Source: an uncultured Candidatus Marinamargulisbacteria bacterium (GTDB lineage Bacteria; Margulisbacteria; Riflemargulisbacteria; GWF2-35-9). Taken from it: DNA of 54,796 bases. Position numbers and translations under genes: made by a program. Below, one piece after another: positions 33,001-34,033 of this stretch. The notes below the pieces were generated by a model that worked only from the letters and a program-made list of their open reading frames with translations, was not told where the DNA came from and ran no database searches. The stretch is from NCBI GenBank assembly GCA_903910705.1, contig CAIWAN010000052.1:69844-124639 (forward strand). Reading direction: 5' to 3'. Each line of letters opens with the position of its first letter. Within the stretch, counting starts at the first letter, position 1.

Positions 33001-33687
33001 TTCTAATAAAACCGAAAAACTCACGCAAAGGTGAGTGGCAACAAATAAGTTGTCCTTAATATTCGGCAAATAGAGCAATGACTGACCTGGATAGAAGTAA
33101 GCAGCCTGATTAAGGCTCGACCCTCCCAAATCGGAAATGTTAACGGTGATAAAACTCATCCAGTCGGCAGTGGTACTAAACCATTTACTCAGTTCGTCCT
33201 GCAAGATATCGACACTAAAGGTTGGCGCGATATATTCGCTAAAGACAAACCAACCATTTTCTGTACTCCAAGGCCCCCACTGAAAATTAGACTCGCGCAA
33301 CCTTATCTGCCAAGAATATGTCACATTCCATGTTAAGGACTGTCCTTGATAATCTATTGTTGGGGTTCGAGATCCTGGTTGTGTAGCGTCCATGTTCAAA
33401 AAATCTGGGACACCACTGTCCCAGACAATTCTTGATGAATTAAAATTTGCCCCTTCTGAAACTTGGATCTGATACCCTCTTGCAGGTGTCGCATCAGTAT
33501 TATTATATTTTGCTGAGAAGGCTATCGAATTTGTAAGCGTTGAGGGGTTCGTTTGCTGATTAACCTGCAGTTCATTGGGTGTCGTGGGTGGCGAAAAAGA
33601 ATAAACCGAAGACGCCACCCCTAGAAGCAAAGGTAGCGCCCATAAAAACACTCTGGATAGTTGCCCAGCCCGTCCCACTTTAATCAA
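1..33687 (-). CDS. Giant secreted Ig-like/FN3 repeat protein, C-terminus beyond window
   Basis: One minus-strand reading frame stays open from 33687 to the window edge, giving 11,229 codons with no stop seen (about 1.2 MDa). I followed the frame at the start, at 27-33 kb, near 20.2 kb, near 10.1 kb, at 7.3-7.9 kb, at 1-5 kb and at the edge, and it carries the same kind of domain sequence throughout. Residues 1-12 are basic, 13-25 are hydrophobic (VFLWALPLLLGVA), and a cleavage site near residue 26 is likely, so the protein should be exported by Sec. Residues about 35-150 look like a fibronectin type III-like module. About 64 Ig-like repeats follow, then longer FN3/Ig-like modules. The visible end reads VLDTTPPVGVFN, a linker typical of such arrays. 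No catalytic domain, anchor or secretion-system partner is visible. A surface adhesin, stalk or prey-contact protein is plausible; the true function is unknown. Confidence 0.9.
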   Translation of the reverse strand, partial: MIKVGRAGQLSRVFLWALPLLLGVASSVYSFSPPTTPNELQVNQQTNPSTLTNSIAFSAKYNNTDATPARGYQIQVSEGANFNSSRIVWDSGVPDFLNMDATQPGSRTPTIDYQGQSLTWNVTYSWQIRLRESNFQWGPWSTENGWFVFSEYIAPTFSVDILQDELSKWFSTTADWMSFITVNISDLGGSSLNQAAYFYPGQSLLYLPNIKDNLFVATHLCVSFSVLLEGFNTVNLIVSDNASNITQSSVVIIQKDTKSPTLQILEDFTSPYFHEWQTKDVGFYDSLTINFQDSGNANLKSIAYVISANNGLFPHWITMNMNSANYTQPWGILWNAWQEGRNDLRISVNDQANNYTLLYIGSVFKDTKTPTVSNKLLPSNYSSGWKNATEDWMLSIPISMNDLQSGLRDVVYLVSYNNAIQYQVVLTKNATLPEYSLPWTVSFSMLTNGLNEVFLSLNDRASWNTLVKVFWISKDILPPTIDSHINSTDSKYRSEWHRIIPDYISSIDVDFGDTGGSKLNDAFYIIHNGGHNDVHPIFSGLNMSVFPQNWPIPTANLYVGTNDIEVTVRDNANNFTSSNVFSFLWDDTAPVYIDNHPPDSSWHNTPPAWISSVDVDFIDNDGVGIKDLSYRISGNIRSTTNWISRNVQRREYTDNWFLNWADLDEGINYIFLPRYDLIGNTANEATPAFSFRKDITPPSFSSYEMSNNVKFSSWYSELQDWMVSINVPFSDSGYSGLKDMYYLISNNGTTLEPQLIRHETNESVLSYNQKWAIAWAALLNGTNDIRVSFNDQAGNQTSSSVLFSILKDSRAPSINNYETSTDPKFLEWYRSSQTWFGGQISVNVKDFGGARLKFVGWIISNNHMGESRPTIQSGVTEQIGSPIEIKWNDLNNGINELSVFAIDNAGNRSTESNVAKIKIDTLLPGFANAVTATTNVWNRVTSDWMAPVSVSVFDQGDSGLSEFRAIFVNNGISQSFVISKSTLIDTAHLYWNIPFASLLNGTNSVYVALSDNAHNLYGAWLTFNVLKDTLSPIISKNTLYQEGRWENKAPAWFNQVDVDAIDSGNAGLRSVFYIISNNEGVVVVTIAPLINDLRFTNNFTISWNLLINGPNEIRFRAIDRASNTSDVLLWTILKDEKEPSINGGVDTVVASMNKWYRTPPSYISNIPVQFSDLGGSMLATASYSVIWQKTTTNIAISININSNNYVSHWSIPWTDFPDGFSTINLRVEDNAGNSKNVIPLMWMHKDTLTPSIISKIDLAVVSSDSWYTVKQDWMDNLDIDFEDTGSSNLKEAYYFISCNGVVTSELIFNYLDETHPSFLTDWAISWNKLSSGVNQVWVSVSDNAGNVYNSPVLFVIQKDTITPSFISLPNADADNPWASRSPAWMTGAAVNIQDLGGSGLASLYLRTSRNVLGSPINDESVISSDLGRLGDTHVSCDISFASLSEGRTDLTFRVVDKAGNSTLSTNEFLSIKKDTVAPLVLLNISDVSIVWFKDKPTWLSKDVIDIDFEDVGYLGQYSGLNTIQWGLSMNGVLPAWSFIANCPMETKRYTTDWSFNWLALTDNINEIYISMNDYAGNVVVQKVLTLKKDTIPPGFIADIPAYTDEWTAVKPSWMSLVSINFYDVGNSLLKSVYYGISVNGVSNLFSISQPEMISTRSYSALAIDWQNLSEGENSVFVKAIDHAENTTTSEKLYSVKKDSLPPTCDNGEDSSSTTFNTWYRSDPHSLSTLNIVIYDRGYSGLKQAAYAISSNGMFSEHSLAFLAGSLSINSIVITWGVLAEGVNDIIIIATDNANNRFQSSALFHFQRDTMAPSYNDLGKYGFGKWYSTTPSWLSQIDIDFFDQGGSKLSNIEYGISSNGVETWNQAVSPGNLNQRTSYTSNWPIPWANFALGTNDVRVRVSDKAGNVVTSPVLFQILKDDIMPTYTTSINVSSLTQSRWYHVTPDWSQYLDVKVFDPLYSLISTISFTVNNKYLNNYTSYLVVSNYHQPTYLAGISPTFGLMSNGTNTLRFSIEDTAGNVTSSPVILTVNIDMIAPFIDIYSSIPLVSQNTWFNVQPIWSTGLHIEFKDINYSQLLKFGYTYLNNGISGDVSISENENGIGSYTQLWSISWNVLTNGINELILFAQDRADNVTTKDSGFKIRKDIIAPSYYMVDPVPTVAQDRWYNAQPTWAASVNIIYSDLGGSNLSKVEYIVITKDTQAVAYIISQNSNGFSTWTPYFNVSWNALSNTVNNVFVKVQDRAQNVVTSTLVFQIRKDEIPPSFNLKTPISTANQNTWYNLQPPWSVSVDIDFTDLGGSKIGRIFWGASTTNQSFSLFDVSSNIEGIDSWTDGINISWNVLDNGTNNIIFRVEDRAGSVVTSPILFQIRKDIKAPSIDNTGPVSLVSQNLWYKAAPDWSKYVNIDFSDLGGSRIAKIQYGVPSNNGGFDYQTISSSLQGLSNWTNDFAISWNVVGNGENDILFRVEDRAGNLTTKDAILKIKKDVLPPSYFVATPISNENQAAWNNALPYWASTLDIRFYDQALSGLKNAYYSLSPTTLDTIFYRETDGTVTVNSPWSLSWNLLVEGINRIGIGVVDYAGNIVTNSALLTINKDTVPPTVVIPDPTVFSGYIGEHSALLNAITVRAYDNGSLLNGFSYTIHNDNGTHNWVSVSENINSANYNRQWAISSSMLDKSFNDVWVKVSDNAKNETLIKCYTIKRDFTPPVVSINVDLSVFSGWLRIEPTLLSSLNIVFFDEESGINDVAYEIRPQNASDPIRRSITQNYNHSTYNYRWAVNWLDLQDEASNSIWVLITNNAGLFTSMNVFSVKKDTAAPTFSWTSGFQGLSWGHWINTSDLSIASITVSMVDIGSGINIVTKTIQAGTQNTSNRIYFTPVVNSLTQSVDLPWGKLFEGKNSLIISIDDVVGNTATFLSRDILWKDTIPPRIVTRNHSYALNGWVGATPDWMSDVPFDIVDSTSGWYSIDVHIEREGMASVMHHVTTNVLGLQILTMNATWGVPFSFFVDGQNTMDVILEDNARNRITYNAVLSPLIDRKFPLAIASKNWTVSVASQNVWYGLTNPPSYLNSINIFFEDQGRSGLAGLYYLVSYNGMALPYPIGQGDKNLTFSLPWQVQWDVLINGTNDVYVQAADYAGNTIVSGAIFRVYRDILPPEFILTRSVSDNVWYNVTPDYLVNVPVQFTDSGNAGLSRLGYVVSNSIGSPEEFFADAGRANNYLSPWVIPWVSLTNGLNEIYVTGSDYAKNSFMLPYLFKVYKDIVPPLISNRQASFGSKWYNKPPPELAQIDIGVSDLEGSRLNEFGYVISADQQQYFVISTNMATTNYQKQWSISWDALEQGTNNIWIKVSDNAGNKTVSSSVTRIYKDTLFPDIITVSETWPQEVSQDSWYRLKPLFLDSLDFDVSDNGKSGLSEIALWVTNDINPSRRFTVASPNGALKVVSNWNISWDYFYDGMSAMSVIASDRAENGVTTSRLLRVNKDTTAPLYQKDSFNFIETQWYNVEPISLRSVTISFSDTMSGLKSIAYEMVTQDATSSPTTTSIQVSADVGGQVAYNVPWSVSWNSLYSGVVDIWSDVGDRVGNSQHSKLFTIRKDIITPNLIINSSPDVSIWYKSKPYWFSEIDVDYYDKGGSTLKEIWIVVSNNGQPISTNKLFSYELNVSAYENNFDLNWSFLQNGTNDIQVSMNDGAGNWVLQRIFVVKKDEIPPSFNLQGSSLSTDWLITSPIWISAMPLVVTDDGYSGINLVQYGLSQNGGVYDWIAIDASVDQALYERTISFDWGRIHDGHNEIILSVNDKAKNSSSHLVGIINKDISFPDISSTVPATLNYNRVQQLVGDLTINAHIVDALTGTGIQDIWFGISQDVVMGPTFSVFTSAVPTYDVRLFFGLPWSAVPTGFSDLIVFAKDLAGNISHQKLAVLVRDTMHPQVVNSENSLKFETWYNQPNRPAWLSSINVWFFDQGVVTQNSKINNIAYLVSNNGVLVSEESITQHIGVVTYNSLWPIDWALLPEGVNGIAISLNDMAYNHPTNSVLFSIKKDVTSPNFENKATGDPSIFTKWYGLKSVHDFLNTINVQFFDKGFSGLASINYGVYSNSTMNWFIVSNSLRGSPTMDTPWVISWSVLTNGVNDIYVSFNDVALNVQRSSKLFSILKDVTPPSYNSKENPMSVTFSKWYSSDPQLAFDVDFMDQGGAKLKDIQYLISNNIIPTQGIVTTNYNRTATYNLNWKIYWTLLSEGINEVSVSMNDYASNQTTSNTLFTLRKDISPPSYNNHVTPNYVFKCYQMDSSTEIGPIDVDFSDTGGAGIASVSYGVSSNGQGLKWYPLSVNWVNNDRIIEDWFISYNVLLDATSDIYVRVSDRAGLTVTSSLLFYVIKDDTPPSISFMQNLKPSMDLWYGEKAPWMADVPIVIYDQGGSLLKDVQYCVSYNNDGVQGQSSWIWVTQEAMVITFNGVLNISWNILTNGINDIIISMNDHAANTFDRKILTIKKDTEFPTWDNQVISSNPDYKLWFKSNNSTLLTDLAVSLFDARYSTLYFANYIISCDGKANTPNIFSSSRIQPSYPSPLAVSFTDLFDGTNTISIRVLDKARNESRFGPLFTFNKDTIPPEVLFIVSADDQVIWYNASPNWFRQLTADIKDRGGSNLRMVDYQIISQPDKSYVITSDLTNSATASISISLNIDWTLLNNGTNDIAVRAFDNSQTPGVPNETNRGKLSFILKKDIISPNHVINPGGWDLSKWYNIEPAWLTTINIDFADTGFSNLKSVSYIISSSMGLTENVITINSSFDRSDYTDNWAIAWNVLTNGINEVLLSYNDNAGNRVVTGPVITIRKDIITPNFDNKMTVPTRWFRVFDPSWMSSVNIDFSDLGGSRIATIQYIVSWNGDSTFTRNIISRSVQYESATTNYIVDWPLKWDKLFSGTNDIFVEVTDWAGSVSRNKVFMIRKDAIDPSYNNRETFHDYDYWYKSSPDWLCSIDVSFSDMGSSNIDCIEYGISWNGQPMAWYNITKNLNALSFPSGWTISWGVLSSGTNDVYIRISDNATNSTNSPYLFRIKKDELLPSFNNLVSQNLTNSWYRITPDWIANVDIGFSDTGSSDLKDIFYGVSFNGQLQTWKQVSTNLRLTHFSDQWALDWNTLTNGFNDVMVSFNDFALNHVEAAVFSVKKDEKPPSISFVAATDQRYALWYKSPAEWMNDITISFTEDVSWIKDIYLGVSYNIMPIVWSQVSDDAHITHNLYSWTVSWAMLAEGTNDVFVRVDDAAHNSINVKTFTVYKDTKLPIVQNYEDLNHSKYSAWHNQAWFDSNVSTFNTVNIAFKDEGYSNLTTISILDMNGLVTSYSVQLFPTPSSLFRVSSYTLPWGVEWSRMFDGVNSYNAVVQDYAGNVLTSNLFTVKKDTISPSYEVVDTRINSGKWWNDAPEGLNDLDINFYDRGGSNLFRIDYIVSANQQSNSFTVNALINSDHYTNAINVLWDTSITNGINDISFTLTDNAGNHLLTPILLQVKKDVNAPYFNFGSNVIAFANDRTTVWYPAEPLANGYKYSTVDVKVHDTGYSLLKDFYIGVDSYVNSQSVGAIQWFTIMDSVNTNDYTTPVFVTWSILNNAENRIWFKASDNAGNGVITGPVFTIYKDQLPPTAHININFQDLERWYQVSPSWFSAVDVDFEDQGGAGISALQYGLKNGSNFTWTFISQNVEGKFTYSQDWTINWSSMNEGVNEVWVSYNDLANNATSNYLFTIKKDSVLPLLGSVSPNFPNGGLADWHSTLPPEWQYMLTIVSDDKNFSGLATVSYIVSANQGTWQKTVILTLNPTAQWRYTEPWTLSWNALTSGINEVIISVSDGAGNQLISRSVFMLKIDRVVPTVSISVNYFQNPVFHTWQNGGDDLYKSLDVDFSDNLYSGLMAAGLDVENAGLIKHHSPLLRKNGYSDPLEISVFNLRLVTTDWIVPWSELDEGANDIYLVVTDNAFNMAKVYVTQILKDTQSPTFASPSSSYDPLWYNTTPNWISENNIAFHDLGGSSIATIQIIVSMDGDYNEATLKLITGNYFSNDYVLPWAISWNVLTDGVNDIYAIVEDRAKNQSVLFVKQILKDTIPPSGNIPGQAMYANWYNIPVQAVLSINGVHLVDQGGSGIKHYFYGVVTGNKLEPDVYITVNSVPFLTGSVYTVSPDISLSFNALVNGTNNVIFKLMDYANNSITIDMGVTILKDVISPDILNNQTIGQFIPWVTSDRSWISQNVSINFLDSYSGISTISIQLLTNNITPISWNLSVVKGIQDYTEPWGITWSMLVNGTNTVSIRVLDRANNLTVTRAMVIRRDDTPPSYVVAPTLTSNASFMKWCNTAIGNPVFDTIKVTPNDVGGSLLSDFGYEISHDNGVSHDYYLISKNINKSTYPFTDWWAIPWNNLINGTNSIIVVVSDNAGWVTRSPVLFSIYKDELSPNFTVTTSVIPDISKWYSASPDWLVGVTLSVTDTGNSNLLQTYGSVYRYRAKDLSNFFSKSGGFKQSDAYPFTISWNNFSEGVNLISFNVVDRASNNYCAVWITVNKDTGVPSMDVLENRNDPKFQRWHPSAPGWMSAINISFVDVGSSNIRFAAYGISANQGTTVTWDILTDNASVHQISGFSISWNLLINGTNDIILRVTDNADLSRNAGVVFTIYKDNIMPSLSITTVEAFNQWHRVSPPWLSSITIDVTDSGNAMISTVDYYVYYHAQKVSDNWVLITRNLMTNVSTFYVSMNNVYLSENYSNGSADIHLRVIDRAGNVTESVIFTLLKDVDTPTIEWGLVSNKTTIRHWNNQLAPWMNALPVTFNETGSSNFSIVWQGVLTKDAPDLISKDYKWSIIYQDNGLRNIQTVAGFPLSWNMLDNGINVLQLKASDNAGNSINWLDLDSFYIYKDVVSPTVYIDPQQLANQDTWYKDSVPMTWLSLQGIVATANDQDGLSGVATLSYSVRNYKGQTIKTSTLFSSPLPADLHDYLFVTADTITLSFAELEDGQNTISVTVEDFAHNIGVSSFHFRKDTLSPSFNSTVPKGVYGGIGASPPAFLSRVTVNFVDTSSMIAWIDYGLSRNNVIVGGLTLNWFTVAPVLSSTSYSIPINIPWAQLYNGTTDIYVRMMDSAGNFTQSGVLFSITKNEGSLSFNNLVNADFSKYYNVTQDWINSVNIKFFDTSGLYSLGTLQYGVSSNSMGHITWNRITSYISGSDSFFSTPWVITFSQLAEGVNDIYISFNNTRVPPEQASSPVLFTILKDTLKPTLSFAPKYNDPMSQSVGIYRLEPEWLKSITVDLWDYTLGSKLATVNIGYRGHSQSFDQVKWTTLSTNMNRAREPTFSFDIKWADLAETINYVYLWVEDYAHNVATPMITVVSKDIKPPFASKDIYGRQNVVTFSINRNPPTFNWINPADDGIAGFQAVNFAWTTNNAYRGGYAYTTGTINNGQYIPDTIPTSIAYENDRWALFLAPRDNAGNTANFQELFQFVYDPYPPPRGGIVWNHGNPYHTLAGNNAPSILYVLNNSWSGPYEQGLSGVDFIAIMLTKNVSNANIVTAPSSSVVTLNSLASGLVWPNGKGGISSSDIPVDGDVYFWYSLVQDRAGNQATNMTSYRIDLSPPTFSFQVCKVSPSVVQAATWTSKDAMVFYITTSIPVDPAPNPFNFLNIRSAGFKMYQFSWGSQSNSPTENLMKDDPTLTITSNVAKFSVSGITPLPEGVKNRLSMRAIDYVGNISDWVTVNTIWYDGIPPYPPNDFLLSNGDLYANTENLLLTWKAAVDQGGSGVKRYRVSIQAYDGRGQSLLLSPPLLVISEDGRPIYSVLISNNYFAGYSAYNLSNGLINEYKYIASVVVEDNVGLISTLRKSNSVLLDKYPPEAPRNARVDAVVDSVATIKWGEPRDNVLTGKSAGSGVESYEIQSFYWDKSVSGDPNGSIPPYETAPTYGASVFVGETTQELQLPGDNPIITYVRGYDRVGIAGPWVLVRDLIVDNTPPDNPPIQVSRDFSLYSIFANDGMGNDIRVPAYTAGNVDTFHFTWMPGEDDLVGVQGYYVTWNKMAGFSAPTSSAGAIFTTNRVLNFRASSAGNYYLWIRSLDYYNNLNDTWQESYRYNFSGNSPSRPKAATWNVPLYLSQNTQISVSIDWSLLPKQNVPAGYTYSNQRATIRLYRAFSDIAVGAWLITPNLSNQTWIALTDNLKFGAQYFVKYYLEWDVSQLLQGVNVEKTGGFTESSYGSEYLFMDNECPPTVNDIRLNGGEEYASYNTLAVQFMPVRDAKDDNNYYAGSGIHHYEAEVTRFNDVSDLSNVTIFLNNLTNPEYINGKGIILSLSGLISGRKYSIRVRPVDRAGNVGGWSVSSNEVIVDMQKPKQLVDIYSADNAGVIRGNETNYTNEKSREWNWVLGSDDNPHDFTTPTKEYQVYYGYARPQLDTFNTVDYPYDVLTKLALREGPPWEQWTGYNIMGQTNKDEAGWACTENSRTMYGITALGDVKYFKIRTVDYAGNTSDWSDWVTTKLDYFPPQIPTINNDLTKTPIIVTPGAAAQIVISWQAAADRGGGSAVSYNVSLMPYSGGVALASSGWIDGTSWPIDLNPYINSDTNFGLFYAKVTARDAFGNLLQESLPGKDYPDFDFRKAGYRQDLAGFSNFIAIDGAAPLSSMVNIARNTVVSDTWDGVLYSIFYEFFNGYPPFYRQGDSPLSSGYPVIDYLSLYSNGSLTNALSGMSTEKFDDYKACFKKGYVTAGDFNQTMKPLKYISVTSNLIDYLASEYSIDTQPINLHNVLQAHVIGDAFIAIRGGAMPNSFCQDLVSIMSTTDETIVLAARQSLFNTLLYYSGFSGNRANPSFIKTKADVLSNENHFVFTWTAADDGVWGTGIKEWRIYDNLGTLLAIHPFDVNYYHVDNVPTIAVAPVDWVGNEGAKSFFSGNYTWNSDIDWEVPWPPVAFNNASEYIKTPWSGHKQIAFWVQGNSSQGPASAYLFGKTSPSNSYGGFPAINTWQGQRWMMVNPASVSEGTTNISLQAHDGIRYSGVNDSMYSLCYDITPPPMPVPNASPAVGTITSKNVVVFSWTSVNDGGSGLRGYNVVVYDNKGTVVAQPPTILLGSPLSYSYTGISGKQYRFEVSAVDKAGLVSLIGRTGYVGIDQSPPSKPARLWPGIGQIAMSSFWVNNPQSVMVYWTRPEDAGGSGLDSYLLNMNCDLGTRTLDNPPSASIRTSLNLLAKYGVTTASVEGKAFTVTLVARDKAGNMAPAMSLESVGNFRVDTLPPSISGRAYATIPLEASIVVTDGETISSINAIQFDISLPKISWSDPGANPSGIYRLQYYFGTEANKDKGLDIPLDQTTIVPLVVFPDQAETTYYLKLRVQDNAGNWSPMTTVHSFRYDSYVRPIEAMHDRTMEIENGRYTSSRNHLFTWDGVRDNNPVNAYVLRFFSSTENNLHLGMLGEPYLNVTMNVLTSDGAVVTDSGNYYSQFTRSSGDNPSYSAVVSFDETFSSRDYQALVYAIDQNGVWSKPGRSNVLFWLDLATPNKLITVNVISQNTEIYPTSSFTTPKWAWSRVDDNGGSGIDLFSVTLSVYPAGLGQKVISYNRAIPSSNFSWQPVQFASDNVYALYISAIDRAKNKSDEAISKLLVLDRRAPSINIMLRDDYSAYHAVRTYGNNDYALIKGNLAGFSLFMKDTSLTQTGNVGSGIRDLKLSLYEWASPGKLADNAWITVNNIVPTYSLAGIIATFDTTLTQSIDPLYGSTQNAIHTTELSTLSRFAFISDELVVSDSFLVSNNLVDSLQVSTRNLLLVRVSQNTTGFYRLKATLSDWADNITSKNYYFYIDQDAPQIDANFSGMVGLDSRPEFLGLVRIKTIAGAFGVTPYFEIDYPESGAKGTGYASEPRISLFPNNVQRSYETITSKDPLSFNVGTMLLPYFEFDPNKWGYDFLTVTSNSLFYVRAWDQKSHELGFYQGTNLGNSRFSYAWSARSNSMIPSSDPRGMSRYVSFNNAISVSQVDQLQVASYDFYDDTNARNNDFQLIRVSSQDFDATLSSNYYSVRKLGRINLDTVQDKGVIGLGVVDLANNESRITFDHVHLSKPVSLEVPPVVEVIYSNGNYSYNSIRKPAAYTDWGDYETKPTLSEGVFYMNSGNINLSINVVVSSDPYSLRNYNQSPFFFAERTLTVNPYAGKWGRDTSWATSNSTINYVYEGAFSMKSYDASNANWYDPNQPRTILTRNGSSAMLVYIPNRAADSVVTFAIPYYLDTDAPTITFNHESLYKFPSSNIANSYLGATTLSLNRLIVTPGLTFANTLSVVISPDYLFSKIVMPLASSIKDVLFVNNLEIVSSGRWITSADVELSDTKNGVTGTGFFDNPFMIRLYQNGSAKTGWAPAFYSITSDLVEGLNLVDFIWQDKAGNYSGTRNLAIIYDKTSPVFVTATIIDHRYPNTSNDVRALFEMPYLSVLDNAPIYPSDPNNKERLFNIDGYQGLRIYFNVEENLANEGRINAGIERVSVVEISVSRNGQSGYIPSMSVVIPSNRFNTIVSNTYGIFDATTTSYQINARNPSPATFKYCFFISPDAIITKNGMMGTGTTSDLNLGTTYDFQIDVLDYAGNRSSVALPNSLFIANYLPQYPSILTILPNNSINTANWLLFAFSDHGATLNISEMYTPFQLDVAATTKNRIYNVGTVNFDLAVTTSEMPGGTYGLVWTRGPTNPPSYSSKDFYVYNTYDDLKTSFNVETSEYYAFATLSFNFLNVVPGSGKYGLNVSRNRYTTLNASSALLSSSSIRISVFASPMSPQGGGFMPASDFWVTLTIDVTPPVVPDGLGMFNFSTLNPNQGLTLIDGTPIGQSPIVNTNNYFIVSVNDYTEAQQVVYFNGSSTHIDYAMGALVDLQSGMPTGNEYLRQKFYFTPFSTGTAFTYQLLSNNCFAYSESDPTISLGLNTPDPAGLYRLDLYYSNRAGLVTRSSIAMIVDTTKPAILSFNMVGSVVNASGYPSLLPHFFNSNNPEIALNWVASDNLVGSTNAWLTGHSKTGIWYYELAYQNLLKGNTGFIFSSRNVVPTDSSHLLPQFVLTDSTKVSVNWSYWVNVMGAGPISLTLNAVDYAQNIAQRSMIIFIDTGNVLQDQIATMSAAIDDFDNQGDGQTPFGVSKKSGYFDQTTINFFVKLNTDAYDLTQLSSGYPPYLNLPIEVFVVTKNGLLGHVATGNVFSSFLPLPTILSTSNLSEVSISITADLREYFGANLYEGAGTLNVKLVDGAGNISPLSLVSINFVLDTTPPVGVFN
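7300..7930 (-). other. Non-repetitive island in the giant protein
   Basis: Residues about 8590-8800 break the FN3/Ig rhythm. The stretch looks more helical (blocks such as YEFFNGYPPFYRQGD, LSGMSTEKFDDYKACFKKG and NLHNVLQAHVIGDAFIAI) and has two cysteines (in KACFKK and NSFCQD), which are scarce in the rest of the protein I read. It may be a folded functional domain displayed within the array. I recognise no family. Confidence 0.55.
7410..7418 (-). repeat. G9 homopolymer inside the giant reading frame
   Basis: Nine consecutive C on the plus strand read as CGG GGG GGG G in the gene, encoding R-G-G-A at residue about 8757. A slip by one base would shift the frame and truncate the last visible 2,470 residues and everything beyond. 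Confidence 0.8.
11640..33240 (-). repeat. About 64 tandem Ig-like repeats of about 112 aa
   Basis: The repeats are inside the giant protein, residues about 150-7350. Each unit starts near a KKDTxxP linker, then has WY near a xPxW motif, an INIxFxDxGxSxL strand, an IxYxIS(x)NN strand, an IxWNxLxxGxNDI strand and a VxDxAGN strand before the next linker. I located about 64 linkers (for example near 32920, 29949, 25908, 20243, 15108 and 11650), spaced roughly 320-370 bp apart. The copies are clearly related in protein but diverged in DNA, so the array is old or under diversifying pressure rather than a recent amplification. Fold assignment (Ig-like beta-sandwich) is inferred from the motif pattern. 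Confidence 0.85.
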
Positions 33688-33698
33688 TAATTACCCCT
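33685..33698 (-). promoter_or_regulatory. Shine-Dalgarno and TTG start of the giant gene
   Basis: An in-frame TAA at 33693-33691 limits the N-terminus. Two codons later comes TTG at 33687, with AGGGG at 33698-33694, a 6-nt spacing. The next candidate, GTG at 33678, has no Shine-Dalgarno sequence and would remove one basic residue from the signal peptide. The TTG start is therefore preferred. Confidence 0.65.
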
Positions 33699-33711
33699 GT
33701 AAACTGTACGT

Positions 33712-33735
33712 CTTCCTAGATGATTATATAGGAAG
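33712..33735. promoter_or_regulatory. Inverted repeat around the giant-gene -10 box (operator candidate)
   Basis: CTTCCTA at 33712-33718 and TAGGAAG at 33729-33735 are perfect 7-bp inverted repeats separated by 10 bp. The -10 hexamer lies inside the 10-bp loop, so a dimeric regulator bound here would block RNA polymerase. No regulator gene is visible nearby. Confidence 0.4.
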
Positions 33736-33751
33736 CCCCCCCAATAATTAA
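33723..33751 (-). promoter_or_regulatory. Predicted promoter of the giant gene
   Basis: A perfect TATAAT lies on the minus strand at 33728-33723. The 17-bp spacer contains a run of seven G residues (33742-33736) and is preceded by a weak -35, TTAATT (33751-33746). The transcript leader would be about 28 nt, long enough for the AGGGG ribosome site. Confidence 0.5.
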
Positions 33752-33853
33752 GTGTTTACAAAAAACTGCAACACATTAGTCTAATTGTGCCCATAATTGG
33801 CACTTTTTAAACATAAAAAACCGAGACTATGCCCAGCGACTAAACCGTTAGCA

Positions 33854-34012
33854 CTATTCAGTCTTAAATTGATCCTTTGATACCCCACAAATCGGGCAAA
33901 CCCAATCGTCCGGTATTGACTCAAACGCAGTACCTGCAGGAACGCCATTATCGGGATCTCCCACAACAGGATCATACTCATATCCGCAAACGCCACATAC
34001 ATACTTGTTCAT
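33854..34012 (-). CDS. rub: Rubredoxin
   Basis: This 52-aa protein begins [15 protein letters not shown] and carries the two rubredoxin knuckles, C6-x2-C9 and C39-x2-C42, which bind a single iron. That is full length for the family. Rubredoxin passes electrons, here most likely to superoxide reductase and rubrerythrin encoded just upstream. The start has AAGGAG 8 nt upstream. It is the last gene of the operon, 21 nt after the ferritin gene, and is followed by the intergenic region holding the giant-gene promoter. Confidence 0.95.
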   Translation of the reverse strand: MNKYVCGVCGYEYDPVVGDPDNGVPAGTAFESIPDDWVCPICGVSKDQFKTE

Positions 34013-34033
34013 TACAAAAACTCCTTTAATCGC

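Noticed and set aside
11640-33240. Possible CRISPR or DNA-level tandem repeat array
   Set aside because: The period is about 340 bp and the units are conserved as protein but not as DNA, with no short identical repeats or spacers.
33787-33808. Hairpin GTGCC/GGCAC followed by TTTTT on the plus strand
   Set aside because: It would terminate plus-strand transcription, but no plus-strand gene lies upstream; on the minus strand, where rubredoxin ends, there is no T run after it.
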